Below, one piece after another: positions 33,201 to 48,200 of a stretch of 64,000 bases of DNA. Position 1 is the first letter of the stretch. Each line of letters opens with the position of its first letter. Source of the stretch: Typha latifolia (Eukaryota > Streptophyta > Magnoliopsida > Poales > Typhaceae); the NCBI GenBank assembly GCA_019914945.1, contig CM034102.1, positions 3,213,501 through 3,277,500 on the forward strand, read 5' to 3'. A program made the position numbers and the translations under genes. A model generated the notes under the pieces. It saw nothing but the letters and a program-made list of their open reading frames with translations, made no database searches and was not told the DNA's origin.

Positions 33201-36200
33201 GACAGTTGACAGATCAAGTATTATTTTCATTCAGCAGTTCTGCTGCAGCTGCTTTACCTGCTAGAGGGGTATACCAAATTGATGCAATTATTTTGTTCCG
33301 TGTACGAGTTGGAGAAGTCTAAACCTGTAATTCTAACTGGTGACATCCAGAGATTGACATTTATAATCCTGCTGTAAGAGATACATTTTTTGAAAGCCTA
33401 TTTATCTTTTTTCACTAATTTGTGTTTGGATTGGAATTGAGTAACTTTCAGCAAGGCTTGTTTGTGCTCTGAATTTCATCTCATTGCTTGATTCTAATAG
33501 GGCTTTCTTTGGTCTTATTTGATAGTGGCACATTCTGACACTCTGTGCATGTGCATCTTTCAATTTGTACAACTTTTATTGACAATATCTAACTTTCAGC
33601 AAGGCTTGTCTGTGTGCTGAGTTTCATTTCATCACTTGATTACAGTAGTGTTTTTTCATCCTATCTGATAGCGGCACATTCTGACATTCTGTGCATACAT
33701 GCATCTTTCACTTTGTAGACCTTTTGTGTCAATATTCTAGTATATATTAGGCTTCAGATGTTTTTCAGAAATTGTTCCTGCATGTGTCCTTTATTGTGGC
33801 TCATACTTTGCAGTTTGTACACAAATCCCTGGGGGTTCTGAACCTTCTATTTCTGTTGGCCAAAGTATTTCTCCAAACTCCCAATTTTCTTTGTTTGAAA
33901 ACCAGCAATCATTAGTTTTTAGGATCACCCTCATATAAACCTCTCACCTGTTCATGGTTGCTTACGCATGTCTCATATATTGATATAAGTGACTTGTTTG
34001 GAGAATCTGTGGGTATTAGGAGTTGCAACAAACCTTCATACCTCACAAGGATGTAATTTATTTAATCCAAAACTCTTCCCTGATTGGCTATCTTGTACAT
34101 AGTTGAAGTGCATCCAAATAAATTGAATAGGTATTGTGTTCCCAATTGCTTATCCTTTCAGATTGAGATAGTTAACGGATTGCATCTGAATCCAACCAGT
34201 GGGAACCCATATTAAGTCCCAGCCATCATGTTGAAGAGTACGTTTTATTTTTTACTCTCAAGCTGCTTCCGTCACAAATTGTATTTGATTTTGCATCACG
34301 TACATATGCAATAGTAAATCCTAACTTTTTTTCTTTAGGCTGCCTTTTTCTTCTCAGAATTTCTGATGTGTCTACTAGGAAATCTATGCCCTCTTATTAA
34401 TTTCAAATAGGAATAGAGGGGTTAATAGCTCTTATTAATGTCATATGATATCTGTCCCTACTTATAATGGATTATGAATTTAATGTTAGATGTTGGTGGT
34501 TGAGTTGTGAACTTGAAACTATATTAGACTTGTTGTATTTGTTATGAGATTTTTAGACTTGAAAGTTGGAACTATGAATTAAAGTTAGTACTTAGATTTA
34601 TTTACTTAATGTTAGTGATTGAATTGTTGTATGGATTTGTTATAAAATGTATTTATGGTTGAATGCTTAAGGCTTAAGCAACACTTTATCCACAGCTTGC
34701 TGAGCCCTAGTTACGCAACACTTTATCCACTAACAGATGCTTCTTATGCACATCTTTGATATCCATCATACTGGAACAACCTTTGAAAGTTTCTTATTGT
34801 TAAATTTGAAGCGCTTGTTTCTTCAAAAGGAAGTATGGAAGCAAGAGGCTAAAATGGTATTGATCCATTCGACACACCATAATGAAATGGCGTAATTATT
34901 TTTGTTCCTCTTGAGATGCTTTCTAGTATTTTTGAATTTAATGTTCTGATAACTCTCTATCTTATATCTTAGTTATTTACGTTCTCTTCTTTTATTCTAC
35001 TTGGCAGGGTCGTGATCTCTGAATAATAAAATAGAGGGTTTAATGTTATTGTTTACTTATTTCAAACTATTTGTAATTTATAATGGATTGTAAATTTTAA
35101 ATTTTGTTCTAATTGACATGGGATTGTTAGATTTGAGAGTTGGAACTAAAACTTCTCGTATAGATTTATTCTAAACTTTGTTCTAAATTTTATTTCATAC
35201 AATTTATTGTATGGATTTGGGCTTAAGAGCTGGAACTTTGATCTAAACTTCAAACTTTGTTATGTGGATTTGTGTTATGGTGAATTATTAGAATTATAAT
35301 TTTTATGTTGTATGAGTTTTGAATTAGAAAATATTATTTTATTTGTATAATACACTATTTAAATAGGGTAAATTAATAATATTAAATTTTATATAGGTTA
35401 AACGGGTTAGACGAGTTGTGTTATCGTGTCGTGTTAACACGACCCATTTATTAAACGGGTTAGATGGGTCGTGTTATCATGTCGTGTTAATATGACATGT
35501 TTATTAAACGGGTTAGACGGGTTGTGTTATCGTGTCGTATTAACACGACCCGTTTATTAAATGGGTTAGACGGATTGTGTCGTGTTACCCGTTTAATAAT
35601 TGAGTCGTGTTCGTGTTTAGCAAATGTAACCCGTTTATTAATCGGATCGTGTTCGTGTTAGGGTAAAGTTGACCCGACTCAAACCCGCTTAACCCGACTC
35701 GATTGCCAACCCTACTCACACCCTATCTGTTTAATATTTATTTTATATTTCGAGGCCTACATTTTGGAATTTATACTCAAAAAATACCATAAGTTAAAAA
35801 TAGAAATGGAAGATATTTTACTAGATTATCTCAAATTACCCCTGTTATCACACTCTAAGAGTATGTTTGATAGCTAAAAAGTAGAGTTCAATAGATTGAC
35901 TTACAACAATAAAGTGACTCTCATTTTAAGAAAGAAAGCCAATCGAAGAATTGGAATTGCTTTTGATAGGTAAGGAAGTTAATTATTTGATTTATGTTAT
36001 ACAAGTATACAATCAAATATCAAAAGTATAAAACGTTTACTACTTTCTCCCCTCACTTTCTAGCAACTAAACACTCCTTAAGGAAGACTCCCTCTTAAAA
36101 AGCATGGGAGGGTATTTTTGAAAAATCAAGTTTGATTTTGTCATAATATTCTGTTTTGATACTTTTCCGTCAAAAGCAAAGTCCAAAATGTGGGGCTTTA

Positions 36201-39200
36201 AATGTAAATACTGAAAAGATAAGATGTGAACTCTAAATACATTAAAATGTAGTGTGAAATATAATTTCCCTTGAGTATCAAACTGAAAACATATCTGGAA
36301 GACCTTTTTTAACATCAAAATTGCATGTTCGTCCCATTTCAGCAAATAGTTGTTTCATACTTTTCCTGAAATCAGTATGTACCAGTAGAACATCTATCGA
36401 TTATAAATTTATAAGCAAAAATATATGGATGATTTCCACATCATACAGTAGGCTGCACTATTGCTTACCAGTTGATGCTCATATGACATAACTGCATCAA
36501 TGAAAATTGTAGATTTACTTAAAATTTTAATATATATATATATATATAAGAGCCCCACAAAAACCAAGCATTTAAGAGCAGTCCGGTGAATGACTAAGTC
36601 TAACCACAAGTAACATCATCATAATTTGCAGTATGTATACCAACTCCAAAGAAGTAAGAAAGTTAGCACCTCTTCTGACAAATGGAGACGTGAAAGGCCT
36701 AGAGAAAATGGGAATCCCCATAAAGTTCTTGGAAGCAGGAGACCAATAACTGAACTTGGAACAAACATCAAGAGTGCCAAATAAGGGTGAGCAAACCTGC
36801 ACTTTTCAAGAAAAACATCAGAGCAAAAAAATGTGCAGCAGAACAACTATTTGAATTCTCAATTTATAAAATACAGTACAGGTCGCAGAGTAGTTGGAAA
36901 GAATTGCAAACAAACCACTTCAACATTTTGACAAATGGAAGAAATCTCTAATTGATACGAAATTCTAAATTTAGAAGACTAGAAAATTTGTCATTACAGG
37001 CAAATTTCGCATGACTACAAAACAAACTCAATGTGATGGTCAGATATACCCTTTCAATCTAAGAGGTTATAATAAATGAGAGATTAAAATCCTCTTGTGA
37101 AGGTAAGGTTGCCTGCAGCTTACTCTTGTGTTGGCAGAAGCCCCGTGGGCTGTAACATCATTTTTTTTTCCATCTTTGCAGAGTAATAAGAACATATCCA
37201 GGGCAAGAGATGAAAAATAAAGATCATTTAAGTCGTGGTCCCATACTTATAAAAAGTTTGCGCACCAACGGTTGAAAAGGGGGTCTTGGCTAGTGCTGAT
37301 AAAATTCTACAGTAATAAACTTCACCAATTTACGTAGAGCCTTACAAGGAAATAGGCACCATAATAGTCACTAGATGAACCACTCAACCAATTCTCTGCT
37401 ACACAAATTTGTAATGATGAGAACACAATTAAAACTTCTTGCCAACAAAAAATGGGATGTAGTTCTCTGTTTCTCTTTGCGTAAGTGTCTCATCATAATC
37501 ATCCAAGAAATTCCCACCACAAATGAGATCAAATGATGATGTAGATCAAAATTTTACAGGGATCCAAGCTGATAGAAATTGTTGACCCAACAAGAATTCA
37601 GATATATGTGCTTTATTTTGATCAGCACAAATTCAAGCAAAAGAGGAGCCTTTGTGAAGCCCATAAGAGTATAAGACATCCTGGAAGGTAGCTGGTTAGG
37701 ACAAATAGAGAACCTCTTCAAAACAAGCTCTGATGTTAAATGGGTCTAAATGGAAAAGGAGGAAGATGGTAGTTGATAATAGAGAGCATCATGTTCTTGA
37801 CAGCACAAAAATCAAAGAGTTAACTGAGATTGCTTATGCTCTTGGCAAAAGAGCTATCACTTAAAGGCAATGGATTTTAAGTTTCGCCATATATGGAAAG
37901 TACTGATTAAAATGCACTGAAAACTAAGGCCAGAATTCATTGATCATGGCTGAAATTGTCAAGATGCTTGATTTTAAACTTTCTTCCATATCATTGTTGG
38001 CCGAAACCAATTCATTTCATGTCATTTTTTTTCTCTTTTTTTCTAGAGGTCATACCAAAGCCAACCGCAATCAAAATCGAAACTACAAACCATGCTTAAA
38101 GTTTTCCAATCAATTCTAAGCAGACCGAACAAATTCAAATGAAACAAAATGGAGCAATCACATGACAAGGGCTCTCTTATTTTCTTTTGGCCTCGTTGGA
38201 CTATCTGTAACATAGAGATGAATATAAGTCCTAGTGTCAATAGCTTGTGTTTCCCTCTGCCTAGATTTTCCAAAGCATCAAAAACTTCAGACCCTCATTA
38301 AATGACTAAACCACACCAACCTAGATTTGAGCAACATATCTGGTGAGTACTAGAACTATAGCACCAAACTTTAAAATCTGCAAACCTTCTCAAAATTCAA
38401 ATATTATAAAGCTGGAGATAGGAAATAATTTGGATGATGACAATGATGTGGCAACAGAACAATTAAATGGCATATTGGATCATGCATTGATTGCATTTGT
38501 CCCAATAACTGTCTTCTACTTTTCCTTTTGATGATATGTGACAGTTCAGCTCATGCAAGGAGTATGCCAAACATTGGCAGACTAAAACACTCATATGGAA
38601 TACCAATATGGCAGTTCAATAAGAAGCAGATATACGACTAACAAATGATTACAAAAGAAATAGAAGACTTATAATACATAGTTCTGTTTATAATATGTAA
38701 GAATCAATCAGTTGAGAACTCAATGACTCTAATATGACAATTAAAAAGATGAAATTTTACCAACTCATTGCATGCTTCGAGAAAAATAATCGTAAGACTG
38801 CCACTATAACTGGAACAATGATAGCGAGAACAACACCAAGAGCTTGAAATAATATTCCTGAGAAAGGATAAGAAAGCCACATTAGATGGATTACTTTTTA
38901 AGATTCTATCCACATAACCAGACATTTCATCATGATACAAAATGAGATATCAATCACATAGCAATAAACAACTATAACACATGTAAATGTCATAACAAGA
39001 CGTAACTAATAACTGAATCCAGCAAAAGGCTAGCTAACTGGCAAATTGTCTAACACCTTCAAGGAGGCAATCAATCAATGCAAAAGTCAAAAGCTTTCAT
39101 GGGAAATATTAAATGCTATAATGCAAGCTAAAATCAGTGAAAAAAAATGCAAATATCTGATGTAAAAGCATGTTGCTTTAATTATGTGATTCTAATTTCT

Positions 39201-42200
39201 AACGATGGTCGTGCTGGTCGGCACGAGGTGTGCCAAGTAGCACGCCCCGTCGTGACAGTGGCACACCCCTGCATGCCATCGACATGCATTTATAATATTT
39301 TTAATAATTTTTTTAGGATATTTAAAAATGTTTTTGGATCTTCGATATGCTAATCTTTAATTTTTAATTTAAATATATGTATTAAAAATTTAAAACCTAC
39401 CTCACAATACTTTATCAAAAAACAACAGGTAAATATAAATATTATTCAACACATATTATAATTGAAGGCATTCATTAAAACTAATATTAATGATTGAACA
39501 ATCTATAATATAATTGAATACTACATAATATAATTGAACACATAATATTAATTGATAATAATTTAATAATTAAATTAATATCTACTTGAACATAAAATGA
39601 CGAGAAGGATCAAAAATTTCATTTGCTGGCACAAGAATAATACAAGAATATTGCATTAAATACTGTCAATATTTTAAAAAACTCATTCATTGATAGTATT
39701 ACTCATTGTAACATCTCATATAGTCTTCATAAAATTAAAAACTTTATAATTCTTGATATGAATATTAAATATACACGAGAATGAACGGGCACCGGCACAG
39801 ACACACCATAAGCATATGGAGATTATGGATATAAAGTATAATAAAGGTGTTTTGGCTCTGGTGGGTGTGATTGATTTGATGGTAATTATGATGAACTCAT
39901 ATCATCCTGTGAGTGAACCTCTCTTAATGTCCTATTACCTATAAGTTCAACTCCTCTATAAAAATAATACCTCTTTGAGAAGGTTATATAACAAGGATGC
40001 ATATCTCATCTCCATCATCACCATCACTAGACTGAGTCTCGTTATTATCACCATCGTCATCATTATTATCATCTTTAGTCTCATTATCATCAATTTTAGC
40101 TAAGCTTTTTAAATGATCAGTTGATTTGATAATGATTGATAAAAATAAGAAAAAAATTTAAAAAATGATCCACATGGCATAATGACTGACACGGCTTGAT
40201 ATGACATGTGTGTCGATCCAAGTGTCGTGCCATTACTGGCACAACAAGTGTCGGTCGGCACGGGGTGTGCCAACCGACATAGCATGTCAATTTTTTAGTA
40301 GCAAACAGGCAAAGTATCCATATTGTGAATATAAGCTTCTTGTAACTTTGAAATCTAAAATGCAAATATGTAGATACCTTTTCTTTTCATGGAATGTATA
40401 TGTCGTTTATTATATACAATAAAAATATCGGAAAACAAATCCATTGACTACTTGTGCAACGATGCTCATGCTCATATGTAACAAGGAAAACAAACATTTG
40501 AGCAAGGATGCCAATATGCTAAATGAAAAATTTTGGGACACAAAAAGATCTACATATAAAAATTAGAGATGAAGAAGAAACAAATGTTGCTTGACTCATG
40601 GAACTAGAACTAAAATTGGTAAGATAGAAGTGAATAAGTTCCACCTATTTCTTAGCACAAAAATTCATGTGAGAAGAAATATTTGCTAGTAAATGTCCTT
40701 CAATCACTGTTCAGAAAAAGAAAAAAAAAAGAGTCATGACTCTCATAATGGCAGCTCATATCGCGATTCTATGCTAGATGTTTTGGCCACATTAAATGAT
40801 ATCCAAGCTCATAGGACATAGCGTATGCTCTCCTGAGTTAAATATTTATTGCTCTAACCTATAGGCTGACAATTTGACTGAAATGGGGGAAATCTATTGT
40901 TTCCTACTTTTAACAAAATTCTGGCTTCCTACTGTCACCTACTTGATTTGAATGGTTTATGAAATTGATAAGTGATTCCTGCAATCATAAGTTACTAGTC
41001 TTAAAACTCATGAATCAGATGACAATCATGGTAAGGAAATTCATGTGGATAAGGCAACTGAAAATGAGGAACAGAAAAGCATAATTATTTCTCAGAAGAA
41101 AAAAAATAAGAAAAGTATAGTTCAAATATAGTTACTTGTTACAAGACTGCAAAGAGGATTAGACAAAAGAGCATAGAAGTTATCACTCTGAAGGTTATCA
41201 CAAAAAAGTACCTCCTGTAAAGGCAAGAAAGGTATTCAACCGTGACGAGAGTGTCTTATTTGGAGATTGCAGAAACAGTGGCATGAGAAGGAAAATGGCA
41301 AGTGGCAGACTGTGAAGTACCATGGATACTTCTTGTGAATAGATCACCTGAAAGCATACAAAAGAACGTGATTTTTTTTTTGTGCTGCTCAAGCATCAAA
41401 TGAATTAGACGCTTGCACTCTTATCATCATATATACAATCAAAGATGAGATGTATTAGTTGATGATCATAATAGAACTGGCTACAGCAAGTCAGCAACTA
41501 CATGAAAACGTAAGTACCATATAAAAAGAAAGGTAATCAAAAAAAACAGCACGGTCATTCTTCATCCCATTTGATACAGCTCTGAGGGATCTTTCTTTGG
41601 CATCTAGCACCATTGAAGAATTAGCAAACGCCTTGACCAGGTTGAGCAAATTCTCACCACGTGCTTGGATGCTTCCAGGTCTGGAAGATAAATATTTCCA
41701 AACATCAAAAGATCCATTGTTGCAAAGTATGGGGCATAATGAAATTTGTATGAAAATGAAGACTATGGAATAAAAGATATCTTTAATGCATACAATAGTT
41801 TCTCCAATGTATCATAGGAGGTATGATAGAAATAACCACCGAGGACAAAAATAATATCAAGTCCTGGAATATTGCCATAATCTTCAGCGAAAATTCTGTA
41901 ATCTGTGTCACCTGGGATTATGCCAAATAGATCCTGCATGTATATATATACTAGCCATAAGTCATCAACTGTACATATAGAAACACAGTAAAAATTTTAA
42001 GAATGTAGATGTTTTACAAATATAGTATCACTATGCTTCTAAACTTTTATAGATTAGTCATCCACCAGACATACTTCAACCTTAATAGTGCAACAAATTT
42101 CGAACAATCTGTAACATGCACATTTGCATGACGTTCTATTATGCACCAATCGACTATACCTACTTGATTTAGATGTCAGATTTCTTCCTTTATAAATCCA

Positions 42201-45200
42201 AGTACATTATTCGCTATTTTTCTATGGTTAGATGTCTTTCTCCATCATACTATCTTCTATGAAGCTTCTACTTTGACCTAGAAAATGACATAAAGTACCT
42301 CTTTCATCACAAAATTCTGTTCATGTGCTGTCAAGACAATTCAGATTTGTCTTGGGTAATGGCCTCAACTAGAAAAAGGGATAAACCTCTTGCAAGCAAT
42401 AGAAAATTGGATTCCAAAAATAAAGAAGGTGCTCAAGAAACTACCACCTCTATTAACTCTTGAGTAGGACTTTCGTAGCCAAAGGATTGTATCTAGGATG
42501 ATGCGCCAGATAACTCTCTAAAATTAACCACCTCAACTGGCATCTCAAAGGTCAATTGTTAAGATTGTTGTTTACACCACTCATGCTACACCTCTTCACT
42601 GTTGAAGTAATAGTAAGAAATCAAATCAATCTTTTAATCTTTTAATCTTTTACTAGATCTCTATTCCTATATTGTATTATTGTGCTCAACTAATTAGAAA
42701 GTAAAAGACATCTACTGAACAAACTTTGTAGCAAGTAATGTAGGGCCACAACTTAATTGCATTTTATATGTCAATTGGCAACAATGGGCTCTTGTGTTCG
42801 TCTCATATATAAACTATGTGCACTCAAATACAGCAAGTCATGTATCTAGTGTAGAAAACATATGCATTCATTTTTCAAAAGCTCAAACTTGCCAATTAAA
42901 AGAAAGACCGCAATTAAGTTACAGAAAGCCCAAGCAATGTGTCAAAGGTCACATTTCAGTTGCTATGGACATATTTACAGGTGTATGACTCTCATTCTGC
43001 TCATGTTCACTATAATGTTGGATACACAAGTTTGTCGGTACATCACATTGATCAGTTAGAGATGGATCAATAGTATCAAAGATAGAAAATTCTTCATGAA
43101 GATTCGAATCTATTTTGTCATTTAAAGGCGGATCGATAGAATTAATAACAAGAAATTATTCACCAAGATTCTCATCGGGTTTATCGTTGTTGTTATGTGA
43201 ATAAAAAATATTTGTTTTGACAATATTACGAGAATCATATATAGAAAAATCACTCCATTATTAGGTATATACCGTCCATTTATGTCAAAGGGCTGATCAG
43301 CAAGATGATTGAGATTAAACGACTTTCTTGCCTCTAAATGATTCAAGTTAATATTATGAAGATTTGAAAGATGCAAAATAATAGGTTGCTTATGCATGAA
43401 ATTTTGCCCCTAGTTTGAAAATATAGAAAATAAATTCTCAAGTAATACAAGCAATTGGTCAATAAAGGGAATACGTAATTTATTTATGTATTTCATTGTA
43501 ACATAACTATGCACATATGTCCAAAAATTATGTATTTCATCTTTCTTTTACGAAATATGTAATTTTATTACAAAGTTCATTATAATTAACCTAATATACA
43601 CAAGTAAAATTATGTATTTTATCCTTAAATACAAACTACATAATTTAATAACAAAGTTCATTGTAAGTTAGCAATGTTATTTTGCTACATATGTTCAAAT
43701 GCAGTGTATTTTATTAATGTAATTATGAATTACATAAATAATATGTTATCTTTACTCACGATATAATGAAAAAGAATGATAACTTAACCTAATAACTCCT
43801 TCTATTTCTTTGTCCTAAATAATTGTATAGCTCAACAAAATAATGGTGATAAATTATGCATCACTATCTTCGAAGATATTGATAAATATATTATGATTGT
43901 CCGAAGAGCATATGTACTTCAAATCAATGTCAAAGCCACCTAGAGGGATTTGTATTACTTGGAAGAACTTCGACTTCAAGTCTAACAAGCTGCATTGTCT
44001 GTTTATACTTTTGTGAACAATACTACCGCCCTTATACTACAAAAATCTCTTCTTCTCGTCCAAAGCAATAGCATCATTATAATGATACAGAATCTTCACA
44101 TTATGGTCAGATAGCTATTTCATTTTGAAAAATATAATGAATGAAGGTAAGACAAGATGAAGAAGAGAGATCCAAAGAAGAATGAGAAATAAGAAGTAGC
44201 TTTCTCTCCATTCCTACAGTGTCCAATCATTGCATCTTTATGTAAAAAAATTTGTTTTCTCTGCATGCGGTATTTAATAAGATACTCGAGTACCATAAAC
44301 GTAAAGCAAGAACGAAAAAAGAGAAAAAAAAACTTCAGTTGCAAGGGAAAACGAAAACGAACCTAGAAGACAATTGAAATCCAAGTGTGTTTTCGGTGTA
44401 AATTTCCCCTTGGTAACTTAGAAATCATATTTGGAGTATTAGGCTATTATTCCTTTTACATGTCATAAAAAGAGTTAACACGTGAGATGTAGTTGTTTTA
44501 TTGACAAGTATTTTGCACAATAAGATATTAAATAAGACCATAGTTATCAAAACCATATCAATATTGACCCGACTAGAGATCGGATCATTGAATTATTGGT
44601 TCAACCAATGGGTAATCCAATCGGACTACAGGTTTATTTAGAAATATTTTAAATATTTAATAACATATTTATAGTTGTAAATAATTCTAAAAACTAAGAA
44701 AAATAACTATAAAAGTAAATATGACTGTATTTCTTTTATTATTTAGACATTTTTAACTAATATTTAAGTTTAATTGTTTAAGTATATCAAATCATATCTT
44801 AATTACAATTTTAATTTTTTTCATTATGATTACTTTAATTTTAGGACTAAATCACTCTTAGGGTAAATAATAAAATAATTGAACACTAAGGACAACCGGA
44901 TCATTTGAAAAAATGACAACTCAGTTGGTTCGCAGCAACCTATCCAGGTTGTACGGTTCACTGGTTGAACCACTGGGTCGCCCGATTTATACCGGGTCAA
45001 TTGCATTTTCCGAATTATTTGGTGATCGGTTCATCAATTCACCGGTATGACTTGATAACTATGAATATGACAATGCCTATGAGATAGTAAAAGTTTCTTT
45101 TGCAGTTTCACATGTCGGAGAGGAGCAAAGAGGAATTGATATTAAAGCTTGTCCTTGGCAATACAAGTAGAGGGAGGGCATGCCAAACATTTGAGAGAGA

Positions 45201-48200
45201 GGGAGAGTTGGCATAAGAGAGAAAGAAAACACGGAAAGGAGAGGAGCAAAGAGACATCACTTGACGAGAGCAAAGGAAGGGACAGAGGAGCACTGAAGAA
45301 GCAATTTAGAAATTCACTCGTTATTCATAGGTGTTGACCAGCCAAGCCACTTGCTGCATGTGCCACCTGGCACTCAACCTATGAGCTATGTTCAAATGTT
45401 CAATATGAGAAAGGTACAGGTGGTTTCCTATGGCACCCCTACCTCTCATGATGTCAAGTGGGGCATGAAACATGCTGACGGGCATGGCCCAACATGATAC
45501 AAAAATCCATGCATGTGAATGTCAATCACAATTTAAATGGAAACCTCATTTAGAAAGATATCTGTGGAAGATAAAGCTGTGGAGCACAATATGTGAGTAT
45601 TGCTAAATCAAAAGCAGGGAACAAGTAAGAAAGCATTTGCACTAAAAGGATGTGTAAATTGTAGAACCTGTGCTACACTGTTTGCCATGGGATATTTTGC
45701 AGCTTGAGCATAAATATTGGAAGGCCAAGAACCAGGTCCAGATTGACAAACTAAATCTGTAGATCAAAAGGTGAATAAGAACAACAGCATAGAGTTCCTA
45801 CGCAAAGAAATATGTGTGCCATCTATTTTCATCAACAATGCATAGATTATAACAGTTTCAATCATAGAGCAAAAGCAATCATAATTGCTAGCACATAACA
45901 TAAGCAAAAAGCAAGTTTGTTAAGAGTAGCAAGAGAGGACATGTGCAAGCATTAATATGCAGTGCATGTAAAAGCATGAAAGAGGATGAACTTTCAAGAA
46001 TTTGAAACATGTAAAAGGCATGATTATAAATAAACTTAAACTATGCTAACCATTACAATCAGCAGAAATTATGTACAAGCATGAATACTTTACACAACAT
46101 GCTCAGCAAATTATGATAGTTTTATCTCTTAGACTATGCAAGAAAGCAATTTATTCATCTATTCACTCCATCAAACCACAATAATGAAAGCTAGTCTCAT
46201 CTGAATGGCGTTGGTACTACTAGCATGATAGCTCAAACTTTGATAAGTGAAAAAAGGAGATTTAATCAAAAAACTTACCAAGACCCCCAGTTCCCGATGC
46301 TTCAATATTGATAAAAGCTCCAATTGTACTGCTCCATTTGTGTGTTGTTACAAAACCATGAGACCCCTGGAATATGTAATGGCAAAGATAAGGTAAGAAC
46401 TGATAAACTACATTTCAATAATAAGGAAAATCTAGTGAGCTTCATTGCTTCAATAGGAGACTCAATTATTATTTTGAGCAAGCACAAAGATATAAGTAAA
46501 AGAATATTGGTTACTTATGATATAAGGGCACAATAGCTCAGTTCATTATTTCATATTGTAAAATGTTCCTAAAAGAAGAAAGGAACTTATTCATTTACAG
46601 ACCATTTGTTTTGGTGCCCACACTGTTTTGAAAGGTGGTTGGGGCAGCCACCCTGCAAACAAAGAAGGTGGCCTCAAAAGACGGGCAGCCTGCCTTGGCG
46701 GTTTTGCTATTATTTTTTAATTTTTTAATCAGCAGAATTGGTGTTATTTTTAAATTTGCTCTTGCATATATGTTTGCTAATTGCTATGCTGATGAGAGTG
46801 TGCGAGCGAGTACTATTTACGAATTATCATTTGTTCTCTACAAGTATATGACTAGTATTTGTGGATTTATGTTTGTGATTACTGTTTATTAGTATTTATG
46901 TTTGCTATTCTGCTGATTGTTGTTTGTAATTGTGATTACTGTTTGTGAATTAGTTGCTATTCTACTAGAGGAATTATTGGTAATTTTTTCTATAGTATGT
47001 ATTAAATATCATATATAATTACTTTTAATTTTATATATTAAAAATGTTAGACCATTTCCTTGACATGCAGTGGGGTGGCCGCCCACAAACAATGGCCGCC
47101 TTTTAAAACATTGGGTGCCTACACCCTTTTATAGGATGAAATGTGCTACCAGTATGCCTTGACACAGGCAGCATGGCAATCCACAGAAACAATGCATCAC
47201 CAGTCATTTATTCTTTCCTGAATGGAGGTTATTCACTTTTTCATTGAGTAAAGGAAGATAAAAGGATTTACTGAAAGATTCAGAACTGAAAGTAATTGCT
47301 TGTGTCAAGAGTTAACTCTGTCTGGAGTAGTCATTTACTTCATTAACTGGCATCTCTTTGAATGGTAATGCATGTACTGTCAACTAGGTTACACACTAAA
47401 ATATTGAGTAAAATGATACTGAATTTTTTTTTATTTATACCACATAGTTATTACTATTTTTCCGCTGCAGTATTAAAGTCAACTGCTCAATATTTTTTAT
47501 TAAAAGAAAGCATCTATCAGATTCAACCATTACAGAATATGCTTGGTAAAAGTTGCTTCAATTGAAAAGGAGATCTACACATGGTTCCTTTAGTTAGTCA
47601 CTAATTAATTAAATAGATTTCCTCTAAGTTCCTCTGACTCTTTGCGATCCAGAATTATTTCAATCCAAAATTCCCTAATTTTAGTTGAAACTAAAATTGA
47701 AAATCAGGAATACATAAACGATTATCCTTTTCCTTTTAACTAGTCACTGATTCCAAATCTTGAATTTGCATAAGGGTAGCCCCAATCCTTCGCCACCTAC
47801 CACACCCCAAGAGTGTTGGTGCCAACACCATACTGGTACTCTGGTAGTTTGGTACTCAGTCCTTGATCAAAAATATTATTATCTTTCAATTGAGTGGATC
47901 ATTTAACTTGCAAAGGAAAAGAGATGAAAGAACCTATCTGGGGATAGTTGATCATCCTAGTTACGAGCTAAACATACTAATTTTTTCTTAAGAGTTAAGA
48001 ACTTAAAAAAAAGGTGCGAAGTAAATAACATGAGTGATCACATGGCAATAACTCGACAACACCCAAAGTACCATGTCTATTATGCAAGTCAACATGTGTG
48101 AGAAACATGAAGAGAGAGAGGGAGGGAGGGAGAGTGCAGAGACTTAGAAAATAAAACCATATGTTACCAAAAGATAGAGTTCTTCTGCACCGTTGAAAAG

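Larger units (their letters stand above)
32188..35721. mobile_element. hAT-like non-autonomous element, 3.5 kb, in ERMP1-like intron 12
   Basis: The octamer ACTCACAC occurs at 32188-32195 and 35714-35721, flanking 3,518 bases. The element ends are roughly inverted: TTAGGGGTGACAAA on the left, and the complement of TTGCCAACCCT on the right. Both subterminal zones are full of GACCCG / CGGGTT / CGTGTT words. Near the right end a 53-bp unit is repeated about 3.5 times (35401-35590). No transposase ORF is visible. The interior has a GC-richer, gene-like patch (about 32440-32800) and a local duplication. The 8-bp duplication and subterminal repeats point to hAT. Confidence 0.75.
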
